This document shows positions 47,601 to 59,468 of a stretch of DNA of 64,000 nucleotides, one piece after another. The stretch's first letter is position 1. Each line of letters opens with the position of its first letter. The stretch is from Luidia sarsii (Eukaryota > Echinodermata > Asteroidea > Paxillosida > Luidiidae), in assembly GCA_949987565.1 (NCBI GenBank), contig OX465110.1, forward strand, positions 2,732,678-2,796,677, read 5' to 3'. The notes beneath the pieces were generated by a model. The model saw only the letters and a program-made list of their open reading frames with translations, was not told where the DNA came from and made no database searches. A program made the translations under genes and the position numbers.

Positions 47601-50600
47601 TCAGTACAAAGACCCTTTTTGACGCAAGTTGCCACATGAATTGCAAGATTAGCAGCAGTTATTGTGCAATTGTGGGACCTTTACTGTGGAGGATCGAGGG
47701 TTAGCGTGCTGCCGCTGAAAGCACGCGGGGGACATTGTGTTGGCATGACACACAGCCCATCGGTCATCGTTCAGTCATTGGAATTCCACACACATTCTTC
47801 ACCGTAATCTGTACGCTCGTTTGTGGCCGACCAACTCGAAGATTTGACTGCCTGGAGTGGAGGCTGGAGTCTGTGGTCAGGGATTGACATCACTGTACAC
47901 TCACACATACACAAGTCCGTTACGCTCCATTGACGACGCACAATGGACCCTTTTTCAAACGAATAATCTCTTGACAAAAGCCACAACGACGTCCCAATTG
48001 TGCCAGGTTTTACTCTCGTACCCATAGTATACCCTTATCGATTTATTTCACAGAAATATATTGTTCCGATTGTTTTAGCGAGATTTGAAAATGATGCATT
48101 GTTAAAAAAAACCCGTATGGCGGTCATCAGTGCTGAAAAACCTCCCGGCGTGAAGTGGTTAACCCCCCCCCCCAAAAAAAATTAAAAAATGAAGAGAGTT
48201 GACTACTTGGAAAGGCCCCAAGGGCTGGATGGCTCTGTTGGTAGAGTGCTGGTATGTTAAAACCAGATGCCCGGATTCAGATCCCAGTCTAGTCACAACA
48301 TCTTCCAGTCAATGCAATGAGAGTTTGCCCTGCTCGACGCATCCACTGAGCACTGCACACTCAGTGCTTATATTATGTCGTGCAGGGCAAACCCTCATGG
48401 AGTTACATTCTCCTCGATGCAAACATCATGTTATATCTATCCTCCACTCAGCATTGAAGTCTGTTGTGCATCAATCTGAATACTTCGGGTTCTTGTGACA
48501 AGTTAGGCAACAACTTTTGTGTGACCTTACGTTTCTTGACTGCCTTGCCTCGCTACTCCTGAAGAGGAGCAGAGTGCACTGTTCGAAAAGTCGAGTTCCT
48601 CCGGTTATTTTCAGAACCACACTTACTCACAAAGGAGAAATGTTTGCCCGGTGTCACCGCAAACCTACTCCTTTTGACTCGCTTTGTCGTTTACCGTCCT
48701 GTAGCTGAAGCACAAGCTGGGCGTGCAGGCTCCGTCCAAGCGTCTGGTGGAGAGCTACCTGGTGGAGATTGCCAAGAGTCACAACGTTGCCTACGAGCCC
48801 GATCCAAGCATCCTCAGTGTAAGTTTTTCAGACGTATCTCCCCCCCCCCATCTTGCTCCCCTTGCCTGTTTCCTTAGCATGCGACCCAGGGTGCCACCGG
48901 CTTGCCCTCTTGGTTTTTCAAGATTCAAGATTCTTAAGCTGCAATGGAAGACGGGCTGATGGAGTACACGCTGCCCGAATCCTTCAGTTACCGGCTCCTT
49001 TCAGAGCCTCGCTCCGCATCAGGAGGTGTCTTACATGTACATGGTGTCACCACAAAAACCTTCCACTTGGGACTTCCACCATGCAAACCTTCAAATCTTA
49101 TTCTACAAGGGTAGACTTAACGATGCTTGGTGATGCGCAAACCAAACTTTTGAAAAGAACCATTAGGACAGCTGCCAGCAGTGTCTTAAAGACTGCAATT
49201 TCTTACACAAGGCTTCGAGGGGAGTAAAGATTTAAGCAGAATATAGCCCAATATGAAAGCTTTCCTATGATATAGGCCTATATATAACTTTGATGAGGAT
49301 TTTATAAGTAAAGTTTGAATTTGTCATTACAAAACCACACCACGTACCAAATCCCCTAAATCAGACCAGTGTGTAAAGGGTTAAGGCTCTTGCCTTCAGG
49401 GGATTAGAGTTTATGGTTGAGTGTGGGAATTCGCGGTTGTTCTGAACAACCCTGGCGGAGAAGTGGTGTCGTGATCCTGTTCCGAGTGCGGCGTTCTTGG
49501 GTCGTGTTTATGTGGTGCGAGCGCGAGAACAAGGATTGAACAGACCGCCCTATGAGGGCGTGTCCTCATTGACTCGGGTCCTCTCCTGTTCTCGTTCAGC
49601 CTCCTGAGATCGAGGGGCTCCTGCTGGATCTCGGGGACGAGGCGCTGTCCGGAGGCAAGAAGGGGGGAGGCGGAGGAGGCGGAGGCGGCACCCACGTCAG
49701 CCTTCCGCCCCAGGCCCAGCCTTACCCACCCCAGCCCGGCCAGCCCTCCTACCCCCCAGCCGCCCAAGCCTACCCACCGAGCAACCCGGCCTACCCTCCC
49801 AGCAACCCGGCCTACCCTCCCAGCAACCCGGCCTACCCTCCTCCCGTGCAGGCCTACCCCCCACAAGGGGTAAGTTCCCTTTATTCAAGTCCCAGAAAGT
49901 GGGTGTTCTCATCCCTACAAATCCAAGACCAGACTTACAGTAGAGTCATAAAAATAACACAGTTGTTTGCGTCAAGGAGAGGTGCAAACATCATGTTTGC
50001 GAGTTACCGGCTCTTTTCAGTGCCACACTCATTCTCGAAAGTGTTGCATGGTGTCACCACTTACACATCATGTTGTGAGAAGTTAAGACAGCTGAATGAG
50101 CAAACGAGAGTCGCGTGTTTGAATCCTACGCGAGCTGCCTGAAATGTTTTTCGTCAGGCATCGGGCAAAAGCACTTCTCTCTGGCGGAATAGCCATGCCC
50201 TAAGGCTTTCATGTGCGTAGTCTCTTTGATGTGTATCACTGATGCTTGCTTGCACGCTTGCTTGCATGCTTAGATGGTAGTTGCATGGTAGACTAGTCTT
50301 AGTCATTCTTCTGTTGTGCATTCGATTGCTGTGTATTTTGTTGCGCTACTCTATCTACCGTATGTAACCCCGTCTTAACCTGTTAACCATTTCATGCCAG
50401 TATCTCCGAATTTACCGGTTGTGTTGCTACCCGGTATGCACCGCGCCCTCCGAATCCGGGCCCCACTATTGTCTTACTTTTGAACGAAAACTCTTTCCAG
50501 CCTACCACAGAACAATATTTAGCACGACCGATGTCCAATTGTGTCACGTTTGACTCAGTTGTACACACGATGGGTACTCTTATTGATTTTGTTCACAGTT

Positions 50601-53600
50601 ATTTTTATTGTTCCCGATTGTTGAGAGCGTCAGAGCGAGTTTTGAAAAATGGCTCATTATTCGATAAAACCCCTGTGTGGTTGGTTGCCATGGGCACTTC
50701 AAAGTGGCCTGGTGCAAGGTGGTTTGATCCTAACATCAACATCTCAAAAAAATTCCATGTACTACAACCATTTTTTGCTTTCTGAAAAGGGAAGGGAAGG
50801 TGGTCGACAAGTAAAATGGTGTATGATCGTAGACATCCTTCTCAAATTTTCTAGAATTCTCGAAAATACACTTTGGTTGACCGCGAAACTTTAAACATCG
50901 AAGTATAGCTGTAAAAAGCAATTAGTTTATTTGTTGGAAAACAACTGTAAGGGCTGGCGGAAGTCTAATAATCATTGCACACGTACCGAGTGCACACACA
51001 TTCAATTCAAACAAGTACATTATTCTTCAAGTTTTGTTTTTCACTTTACTTGTTTATTAATGATTTATACATTGAACATGATTAACAACAAAACTTGCAG
51101 TAATGTTAATTTAATTGGTATCTACAAAAGTACATGTACATGTAATACAAGTTTGACCGCAGCCGCTAATTGCAAATGCAAGGCTTCGTTCATGAGAACG
51201 ACTTCTTGTTGGTGAAATTTGAACCACCACTAAAAATACCCTAGCACACTGATCGTAGTATTCTGCATTGTTTTGCATGAGGAGTAGCACAGTGGAACTT
51301 CGCTATTATGAACATCCCGGGATACATGAAATTTGTTCAGTATAGTGGTCGTTCATTATAGCAGTTGCCACTGCATATCCACGAACATATACATCGGGAG
51401 CCAAAGGGCATGTCCGTTATAGCCGAATGTTCGGTATATCGGCGTTTGTTATAGTGACGTTCCACTGTAGTACTCTTTGCCTTGCTTTGCTGTGGATGCT
51501 AAGGCCGTTTATTTTGTGCATGTAGAGCCCTGCTAACAATGGTCCACAGCCACCCTCCTACAATACTAGCGATGCCCCTAGTCGCCCTCCCCCTCCACGG
51601 CCTAGTGGATCCCCCAAAGGCCCGACCTACCCATCGGTGAGTGAAGCCCACCCTCTCACACCCACCAGAATCCCACCAGTGTCTGGCTAGAATCACCTGG
51701 CACGTATCAATCTTAAAGGCCGTATACAGCATTGGTCAAAGTCAAAAGATTGCCACAGTTTGTGTGTTAAACCATTAAAGTGCATTCCAAAAAAAAAAAT
51801 CCTGCAAAGGTTTTAGCTCAAAATAATCGTCACATGGTTTTCGCACCGTTCTGTAGTGAAAGAAGTAGTTTATTACTCGCGAGTAATAAATTTGTCGATG
51901 TTTGAGTGAAGATTTCTTCGAGAAGTACAGCATCCCAGATTTCAACATGAGGATTCTATCATGACCATCTACAAACTGTGCAAATTAGAAGGAAATCTGT
52001 GGACATCAATATTTTCCGATCTTCCGAATGTTGTATTGGGCCTTCAGGAGTTTCTGGTGTCGGTGTTGAGTGGTTGTTGGCACGATCTTTTCCCACAAGT
52101 TTTCAAAAATGTTGAAATGTTTTTATTGGTTACAACAGATGCCAGAAGTTGCCCCAGTTAAACCAATGAGCCCAGTAAGTAAATTCCCGATACGGGACTT
52201 GAGCAGGATTCATCTTCTTCAAACTCAAAACAATTAACTTCGGATGCTGCACATGCTTAGAACTTTCGTCACACTTTCCAAAACTTACCCAGGTTTTTTC
52301 CAATTGTCAAATTGACAGCATGATTAACCTGTTTTGGTGACATTTACACACTGTCTAATCAGTTTGATTTGGAGTCATCATTTGTCTGACTGGAGTGAAA
52401 TTTCTCAGTTGTCTAGAGCTATAGTATGTCTAGAGCTATAGTATAGTATAGTATATGTAGATACATTTACCATCTGGATTCTCTACACTGCAACCTGTTT
52501 TCCCCCTTTCTTATAACTTGTCTGAATTCAAGCGAAACATCAACATTAAACTCTCATCTTTCTTCCTCCTGATCTATCATGCTCCTGGTTCTTTTCCTTA
52601 TTCATTTTTTTTAGCCCTCACCTTGAGTGTTGCGTGACACACAAAAAACACAAAAAACCCACACAAATCTTATCTAGCAATGGGGTAACTGCTCAACTTT
52701 GTTCCTGCATGCGTGTCATTGTAAAACTGGAATTGGTGGTAGTTTCTTTTTGTGTGTCTTTTTGGTTCATTTATTTTGGTGCAATTGTGACATGAGTCGT
52801 TTGAATGCTGCCATTATTGCTTGCTTCTAAAAGGTGTGAGGTGCATAGTACTGACTGGTTTTCTTCTGTCTTCTGTTCATCATGTCCTCAACTTCACTGA
52901 AATGTATATGTTTATCCGTTACTGCTACAGCCAGGTTTATTGTTTGATAGTTCTCAGTCAGATTTCCTTAACAGTATTTGTTAAATTGAAAAAAAGCTGC
53001 ATCCACTTTGTGCGATCCCGAGCTGCTGTAGTCAGGTTTATAACAATTGGTTTGCATCTGAATGGAAACGGGGCATGATCCCTGGAGATATAATGGTAGT
53101 TAATGGTTGAATTGCTTCTAACTGGTGCCCCCACCCCATCAAAGACTAGTTGACTATTTGGGAAGGCCACCATCTAAGGGCTGGGTAGCTCAGATGGTAA
53201 GAGTGCTAGTATGTACATATAAAACCTGAGGTCTCGGGTTCAAGTCTTGGTCCAGTCAATGTTTTCTTTGCCATTTTGGGGGTCAAAAGTGCTACAAGTT
53301 AACAAAATTTCTCCTACTGTTTACTTTCTTACAGGCTCCACCTTATTCAGAGAGTGATCCACTATGTAAGTACTCCTTTTTAATCTCTACATACTGTAGC
53401 TGGTGTACATCATGGTGTCACCGCAAATCTCCTACTTGGTATTTTCACCATGCAAACCTTCAAATCTGATTATACTCCTTCTCTTAAGAGATGATGTACA
53501 TGGTGTCACCACAAACCTTGTAAGGAGAAAGGTGATCAAAGTCACGCGTTGGGGACAGGGTGGTATTTCCACCATGAAAACCTTCAACTCTTATTATGTG

Positions 53601-53876
53601 AGAGCTGTGTATATCATTGCTGCTGATGTGATCCCCCCCCCCTTAAGTCTTTCTGTCAGTGACTTCCTCCCTTCTCCTCCCGTCTTAGATCCTCCCAAGC
53701 CTCAAGCCCCCGGCCAGGCCCCCAAGCCTGAGAACACCATGCCGGTGCTGCCCCAGGTCCCGACCAACAGCTTCCCGCCGCTGGACAACAGCGTGGGAGG
53801 CAACTCGGCGGGCGGGGAGGACGTGGACTTTGACGACCTCAGCCGCCGCTTCGAAGAGCTGAAGAAGAAGAAGTAG
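44643..53876 (+). CDS. IST1: IST1 homolog, ESCRT-III associated factor
   Basis: IST1 binds ESCRT-III (CHMP1) and recruits VPS4 and other MIT-domain proteins during endosomal sorting and cytokinetic abscission. Ten exons join in frame: 44643-44730, 45440-45516, 46391-46582, 47226-47309, 48705-48818, 49600-49869, 51526-51636, 52139-52174, 53335-53365 and 53689-53876 (TAG). They give 396 residues (human about 364). Residues 1-185 form the helical IST1 domain, including KARKEIADYL, KDERARIRVEHIIREDYLVE and LVEIAKSHNVAYEPD. A linker then has a nine-Gly run (207-215) and three PPSNPAY repeats. The C-terminus DFDDLSRRFEELKK (381-394) is a textbook MIT-interacting motif. Introns are loaded with repeats, including a 600-bp pyrimidine tract in intron 3. 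Confidence 0.96.
46590..47188 (+). repeat. Long CCTCCT/CTTCCT pyrimidine tract
   Basis: About 600 bases of nearly pure pyrimidine on the plus strand, ending about 40 bases before IST1 exon 4. Open frames rich in Ser/Pro (plus) or Glu/Lys/Arg (minus) are composition artefacts. Confidence 0.9.
47463..48162. mobile_element. TTAA-flanked piggyBac-like MITE, complete copy
   Basis: TTAA stands at both ends (47463-47466, 48159-48162). Inverted termini are GCACTTCGCGCCGGGACC and CTCCCGGCGTGAAGTGG. About 700 bp, no ORF. It lies in IST1 intron 4. Confidence 0.8.
48295..48436. mobile_element. Fold-back MITE, 'GAGTTTGCCCTGCTCGACG' family
   Basis: CAATGAGAGTTTGCCCTGCT pairs with AGGGCAAACCCTCATGGAGT. 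It ends in CATTCTCCTCGATGCAAACATCATG, whose reverse complement is the motif at 1985, 2728 and 13835. It lies in IST1 intron 4. Confidence 0.7.
51936..52043 (+). repeat. Copy of the 36350-36740 intron sequence without the MITE
   Basis: ATTTCAACATGAGGATTCTA through CCGAATGTTGTATTGGGCC matches the two flanks of the MITE at 36384-36692. About 20 additional bases are present here (CAAATTAGAAGGAAATCT). It lies in IST1 intron 7. Confidence 0.65.
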
Positions 53877-53997
53877 CCTCCTTGTCGTATACGTCGTATG
53901 TCGTGGGGGTGTGTGTGGCGCTGTGCCGTTGGGAGGATTTCAGACACTGGTGGCAGCAGACAGATTGCTCTCTATTTTGTGGAACTGTCTGCACAGT

Positions 53998-54392
53998 GGG
54001 AGGTTTGCAGTGACACCATGTAGCACTTTCAAGAAGGAGTGTGGCTCTGAAAAGAGCCAGTAACTCAACGTTTCTGGGGTACTCTGCCCGTCGTCTGGAG
54101 ACTGCTGGATTCCGGCTACTATCGGTGTTTATATGCCTTATGAAAGCGCTGGGGCGCGGAGAATCTTTCCCGCCCAGTGTGGTCACTGGAGAGTGCAGGA
54201 TTTTTCCATCAAGAACGCCCCAGTGCTTTCATCAGGCATATAAACACCGATGATAGTTGGAATCCAGCAGTCTCCTGACGATGGGCAGAGTACACACTAC
54301 CCGAAACGTTGAATTACTGGCTCTTTTCAGAGCCACACTCCTTCTTGAAAGAGAAGTGCTACATGATATCACTCCCGCAACCCTTCCTATTC
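53998..54392. mobile_element. Large fold-back MITE, about 170-bp arms
   Basis: GGTTTGCAGTGACACCATGT at the left. The right arm repeats its complement with changes. Inner arms match over TCGGTGTTTATATGCCT-ATGA and GAATCCAGCAGTCTCC. A divergent member of the 3391 family, about 120 bases past the IST1 stop codon. Confidence 0.8.
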
Positions 54393-56515
54393 GTATTTCC
54401 ACCATGCAAGTCTTATCTGACTGTGTGCAAATACTCAAAACAGAGTGCACGTGCTCAGATGAAAGCGCTCGTGCTCTGAGAAATACACTCACATTTAGAA
54501 CAAGGCACACATGCTCCGAACACCAAGCACATGGTCAAAGCAATGTGCGCACGTTGAGAATAATCCGCACATGAAAAAGGACGAGAAGAATTTGCATGTC
54601 TGCTGTCTAAAGGTCTCCCATTGAAAGTTAATTCTGGGAGAAAAATTGGTGAAAAAATCCTAGATTGGATGTTAACTTACTTCCAATGGCACAGTACTGT
54701 AAATATAAAATTGACTTGACCCTTTGCAGCAGTTGATGTCATTCTGACATCATCTTACAAAAAAATAATAACAACACCATGTGACCATGTGAAATGTGCA
54801 GTGTTCACTCACACTGCACTGAGTAATTTTTATTTTTATTATTTTTTTTTTGGGGGGGGGGGAAATGAAGCGTTAGGATTTTCCCCAAAGTTAATCAAAT
54901 TAAAAAACTTAATACAACCTTAATTATTTTGTTTTACATGTACATATGTAAAATGCTGTCTGTTTTTCAGAAGATTTTCTGCTATACAGCCACTTTGGTA
55001 CTTAGAGTAGCCCTTGTCATTTTTTGGGACAATTTAATTACAGTGGCATTTGGGCTTGTTTTTTTTCGTAAAAAAAGGAAAACCTTTTTTTTAAAAGGAA
55101 GACAAAAATAACCCTTGCAACAAATCTTTTTCTACACCGTGAACTGTCATATTTATATGCATATCTACATGCTATGTGTGCTGCTTGAATTTGTGCAGTT
55201 TTTTGTTCTTTAAAATGGCAGTTATGGATATAAATGTTTCATTACCAGCTGCTGCCGATTTCAAGAAACTTCAAATATTGCTGCAGCACGAGAAGCCTTG
55301 GCTGATGCTTGGCAGTAGCTTACACCATTTGCAAAGGTCAAAGAATCGCTTCCATACTTTGTCAATCTCAACGTATACATAAAATAACACACGTGTGTAA
55401 GTTTCGGCTCAATCTGTCAACCATGTCATAGGAAAAACTGTGGAAACAAATATAAATGCTAACTTTTTTCAGACATAGAGGGCGGTATTTGTAAAAGGAA
55501 CTGTTTGGAGATTCACCAAGTTTCCTCTTCTCATATTGCTGCAGCAATCCTAATGACACTTCGATATGATTTCTTACTCGTTTCTTACTCTTTTGCAAAG
55601 GGACGCTGCAAGTCTAACATTTGTCAAATTCTGTAAATGACATTCATATACTGTAGAACCTTTCTAATAATTATTATTTTCATTATTTCTATGTAAATTT
55701 ATTGTATCAAGTATAAAGTTATATTGATGATATCAGTACACGTTATTAAAATGACGGAGGTTTAATCAAGTGCAGTGTGAACACGTGTTTATTTTTTTGT
55801 TTCAACGATTGAAATCATTCTAGTATTGTGGTTTGTGTCATTTTGAACATTTGTGATTGATGATTAGAAATCAGAGTTTTCATCTCCAAAACGAGACGAA
55901 AATCATTTTTTATGCAAATTCACCCAAAACAAGGCTTTAGAGCCACTCAAGGGTACGGTAAGGGCTAAGGAAAGGAGATAGAGAGGGACTCCGGAAGGCT
56001 GGAGATAGGATTTGACAATCCTTTTAAAAAGGGCAAGATCGTAGGCGGGGGGAAAACATGAACCAGGAAGGGAATTCCAGAGAGGTTGAACGACGAGGGA
56101 AGAAGCTGTTCAGACGATACCTCTTTGTTCGACGCCTTGGGATAGACACAGTTTACGGGTGAGAGGAGGCAAACAGCCTGGTTTCTCACTCGCCACTAGT
56201 ACCATGCCTTGACCACCACCGCCAAAACCTAGTCATCTTCATCCTCTTATCAATACAGTACATCATCCCCATCCTTACAATCCAATACAATCATAGTCCT
56301 CATAATCATATAACTTTAAATTTCATGAATATTTCTGATCTTGTTTCTTAAGATGTGTCTCGAAGAAAGGTTCATCTAAGATCCTCAAGACTTTTCCAAG
56401 GTTCTCGATGGAATGACATTAATGACTTGTTTGTATTTCAAAGACGGTATTTATTGTGACATCAACAAGACAGATACTGGATTGTGAGGCGCACAAGTTT
56501 GTTCCTCAGGCTGAG

Positions 56516-56688
56516 GCCGTTTTCGAAATGAAGGCTTACTCGTTTGGCCCAAATTTCTTGGGGAATACCCTGTACCTATCAATCCGGGGGAAAAAACCAC
56601 CACAACCTGGATTTTCAGGTTTTGTCAGACGGAGACGAAGCCTGAGCCCGAGCCTAAGCCTTAATTTCCAAAACGGCCGTCCCGCTGG
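56516..56688. mobile_element. MITE with GGCCGTTTTCGAAATGAAGG ends, second copy
   Basis: Left end GGCCGTTTTCGAAATGAAGG, right end TTCCAAAACGGCC with GAGCCCGAGCCTAAGCC inside. The interior GTTTTGTCAGACGGAGACGA is the inverse of 5036-5058. It lies about 170 bases upstream of the candidate SLC12 start. Confidence 0.75.
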
Positions 56689-56854
56689 CTGTCTGACAGC
56701 ATATAGAGGGCGCTATAACCGCTGGAGAAGTGATGCTTCGTGCCGTGTATGAAGGCCATTGGATTGCACTGGAAAACCGGCGTTTGAGCCTCCACCTACT
56801 GTACCTTCAGAGCTGCTACCAATTCCCCCCTTTTAAAGTCGGTCGTGGACAACG

Positions 56855-59468
56855 ATGTCTGCCCGATTTACGGTGTCCAGGGCACCGGAGGATATAGAGC
56901 CGGATCCGGCGGCGACCCCGAATGTGGAGATTGTCGGGTCCGATGGGCCGGTGGCCGATCGCTCGGCGAAGAAGTACGGTGAGTTGGCAAAACGGCTCTC
57001 AGTAGACATTCCTGTGTGTGGGAGGTGCACAGTGCATTATCAATGAGTGTGTGGGAATGTAACTAGTGTAAGGTTTATGTTCAGCCCACGTACTGAAACC
57101 TGTGTCTTGATCGATTCACAACTTCTTAACTCCATTTATGTCATTGTTTTTGTACTTGGGGATCTCATAATTAATTTGGCAACCCATATCCTTCTTTCAC
57201 TTTCAGTAAAAATAGACTAGTCTACGCCCTATCATTCACGAATAATAAGTACGAGTTGGCTACACTGTATGACTAACATTGATTTCAATTTAGTTAATAC
57301 ACTACACGAATCCTAACATTTCTAGTCTTTTTCAAAGTCATGTTTTTTTCGGAATTTCCACTGAAAGCTAACTGGCTAAAGTGTGTACAGTTCATAAATA
57401 TAACTTCTCATCCTACACAGTACAACTTACAAGGCTAGTACACTGTACACGTACATGTCTAATTCCAGTTGAATAATAAGTATTACAGTAAACTTCAAGT
57501 GACTTGAAATTTGCTGTAAGGTAATGTAAAGGTTACAAATCTGAGAAAGTTATTACTTAATACTTGGATTTTGGATGCTTTGACAAAATAAGTGTTACCT
57601 GCATATGGAGCTATTTTCTGATTCAAATTTCAGTTGATAAATTTATGCATGTACGGTACATGGGCAATGCAGGCATTAAATGAGTGTAGCCTTAGTCTTT
57701 GCCTTGCCCTTTGAAACATTTTTATTCACCTTTTTAAAGTTCAACAGGAGTGGCATTAGTAATTGGTTATTGATTGAGAACATTTGGCTTCAGTCACGAG
57801 TGAAAGATTACTTTTTGGTGTGAATGAAATAAAAAAAAATTAGGCCTATAGCAGAATTGATAATCGTTTTTACTCATTTTGTGAAAACACATGTATAATT
57901 TCTAGGGGCTTTAAAGCAGACTATTTTCATGGCATTTGAAATTCAAAAAATGGGAGCCAAGTTCCTCTCTCCTTTCATTTCTCTGAGTCGTGATTAAGTG
58001 CCGTTAGAAAATCTGGCAAATTGGCAATAAATCTTAGAAAAGCCAACTTTTCTGCTGGTAGTGGGAGATGTACAGTGTACACAGTGTGCTCTGTGGGCCT
58101 ATGACCAGATACTAAGTGATAGTGAACATCATGCTTTATTATTGAGAGAAATGAAGCTGATTGCTTAACAAGGTTCTTTTGGAAATAAACTGTTATGATG
58201 CTTGTAAAATGTTTATGGTGGGGGTCCATTGTGCTACTGAACGCCAATATTCTGAACAGTCGGCTAAAACGAACATTTCCCTTGGGTCCCGTTTTTTGTG
58301 TACAAAATATGCGGCCGCAACTTCTATAACGAAGGACTGCTACGTTTTACATGTATAGCCTACTGAACAATTTTCATGGATCCCGGGATGTTCATTGTAG
58401 CGACGTTCCACTTACAAGAATTGTTTGTATAAATTGTATGGTATGCTTGATTTTTGCAAATCATTGTCACAAGCACATTGTCATCAACCTCTTCCCTCAT
58501 CCAAAATATCCACTCAGTCACTCCAAATGTGTGCATATTTCATTCCATCTCCTCCTTTGATTTGCCCCTCAGATATGCAGTAAATGCCAAATGCACCTTT
58601 GAATTCTCTTTAGTTGGTATACTGGAAAGGAATCATAGTATTAAAAGAGGTTTTGTGGCGCGTGAGCTCTGTGAAGTGGGTATGAAGAAACTTAGTGTTA
58701 TGAGACATGCATATTGTACATGTACAGTAGGCCTACATGGTACATGTACATGTAGTCAGAATTTGGTGAACATACATGTACATGTACAGTACATTACAGT
58801 GTACAATATGCATGTAGCTCTATCCGTACGAGTATTACTCATATATATGGCAAAGAAAATTTGGTTTTTAAAAAACTGTTCGAAAAAGTTCTGTCACTTT
58901 ACATTTGTTTGATTTCTAAGCTCATCTGATGATAAGCCATTTGTTTATATAACGCATTTTGCAAACTGCTTACTGACCAGTATCTCGGAAATATATTGTA
59001 CATGTACTGTACAAGCTTTGAAAAGTTAGACGGCGACACGGCGTGGCGTTTCATTCCTAGCAGGACCTTTCTCAAACTGAGGATTGATTCTGGACACAAA
59101 TGTCAGGTCCCTCTAACTTTCCAAAAGCTTGATTTTTTTTTTGTTTTGTTAAATCTTTCCCCCCCATCTTGACCCCAAATTCTTCCACCCTTTGTTTTCG
59201 GTTTTTACAACCCCCTTGTCTCTGAGAGTCAGAATTGTGGGTCCACCAACCCCTCTGCTAAGTTGCTAACCCTTCTCTCCCAAGCAGTCTTGTGTTCCAG
59301 CCTTCCCTTCCGGCCATTAACGATTGACCTTTTACTTTTTTTGTCGTTTCTTCTTGTGCCACTTTTTTATCCCCTCCCCCCTCCCTCTCTCTGTGCGTGT
59401 GTGTCTGACCACAGCTCGTTTAGTTGAAGGACGGAATGACAATTATGGCAGTGTGAACAGTAATTGGA
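56855..59468 (+). CDS. Possible N-terminal exons of an SLC12 cation-chloride cotransporter
   Basis: Exon 56855-56978 starts MSARFTVSRAPEDIEPDPAA and ends in phase 1 at GTGAGT. Exon 59415-59468 (acceptor CCACAG) restores the frame with ARLVEGRNDNYGSVNSNW and ends in phase 1 at GTAAGT. A third small exon could be 63395-63420 (acceptor AATACAG; NSVQERVKQ). RFTV fits the RFx[V/I] docking motif for SPAK/OSR1 kinases found in SLC12 N-termini, and K-Cl cotransporters begin with similar FTV sequences. Human SLC12A4 lies on 16q with IST1 and SLC38A7. No transmembrane exons fall in the window, so the assignment rests on a short disordered region and linkage. Confidence 0.4.

Larger units (their letters stand above)
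53877..56854. other. IST1 3' region and intergenic
   Basis: The 3' UTR of IST1 begins at 53877; no certain AATAAA was placed. Beyond the fold-back (53998-54392) and a 12-G run (about 54851-54862), 54900-56200 is AT-rich with nothing recognised. 56516-56688 is a two-ended copy of the GGCCGTTTTCGAAATGAAGG MITE. Confidence 0.5.

Noticed and set aside
53179..53260. tRNA-like sequence with A and B boxes
   Set aside because: No acceptor stem pairing, and it recurs with the same flanks at several sites, so it is part of a SINE.
55965..56189. 74-codon minus-strand frame (possible LINE tail)
   Set aside because: No reverse-transcriptase motif could be recognised and no second copy is in the window.
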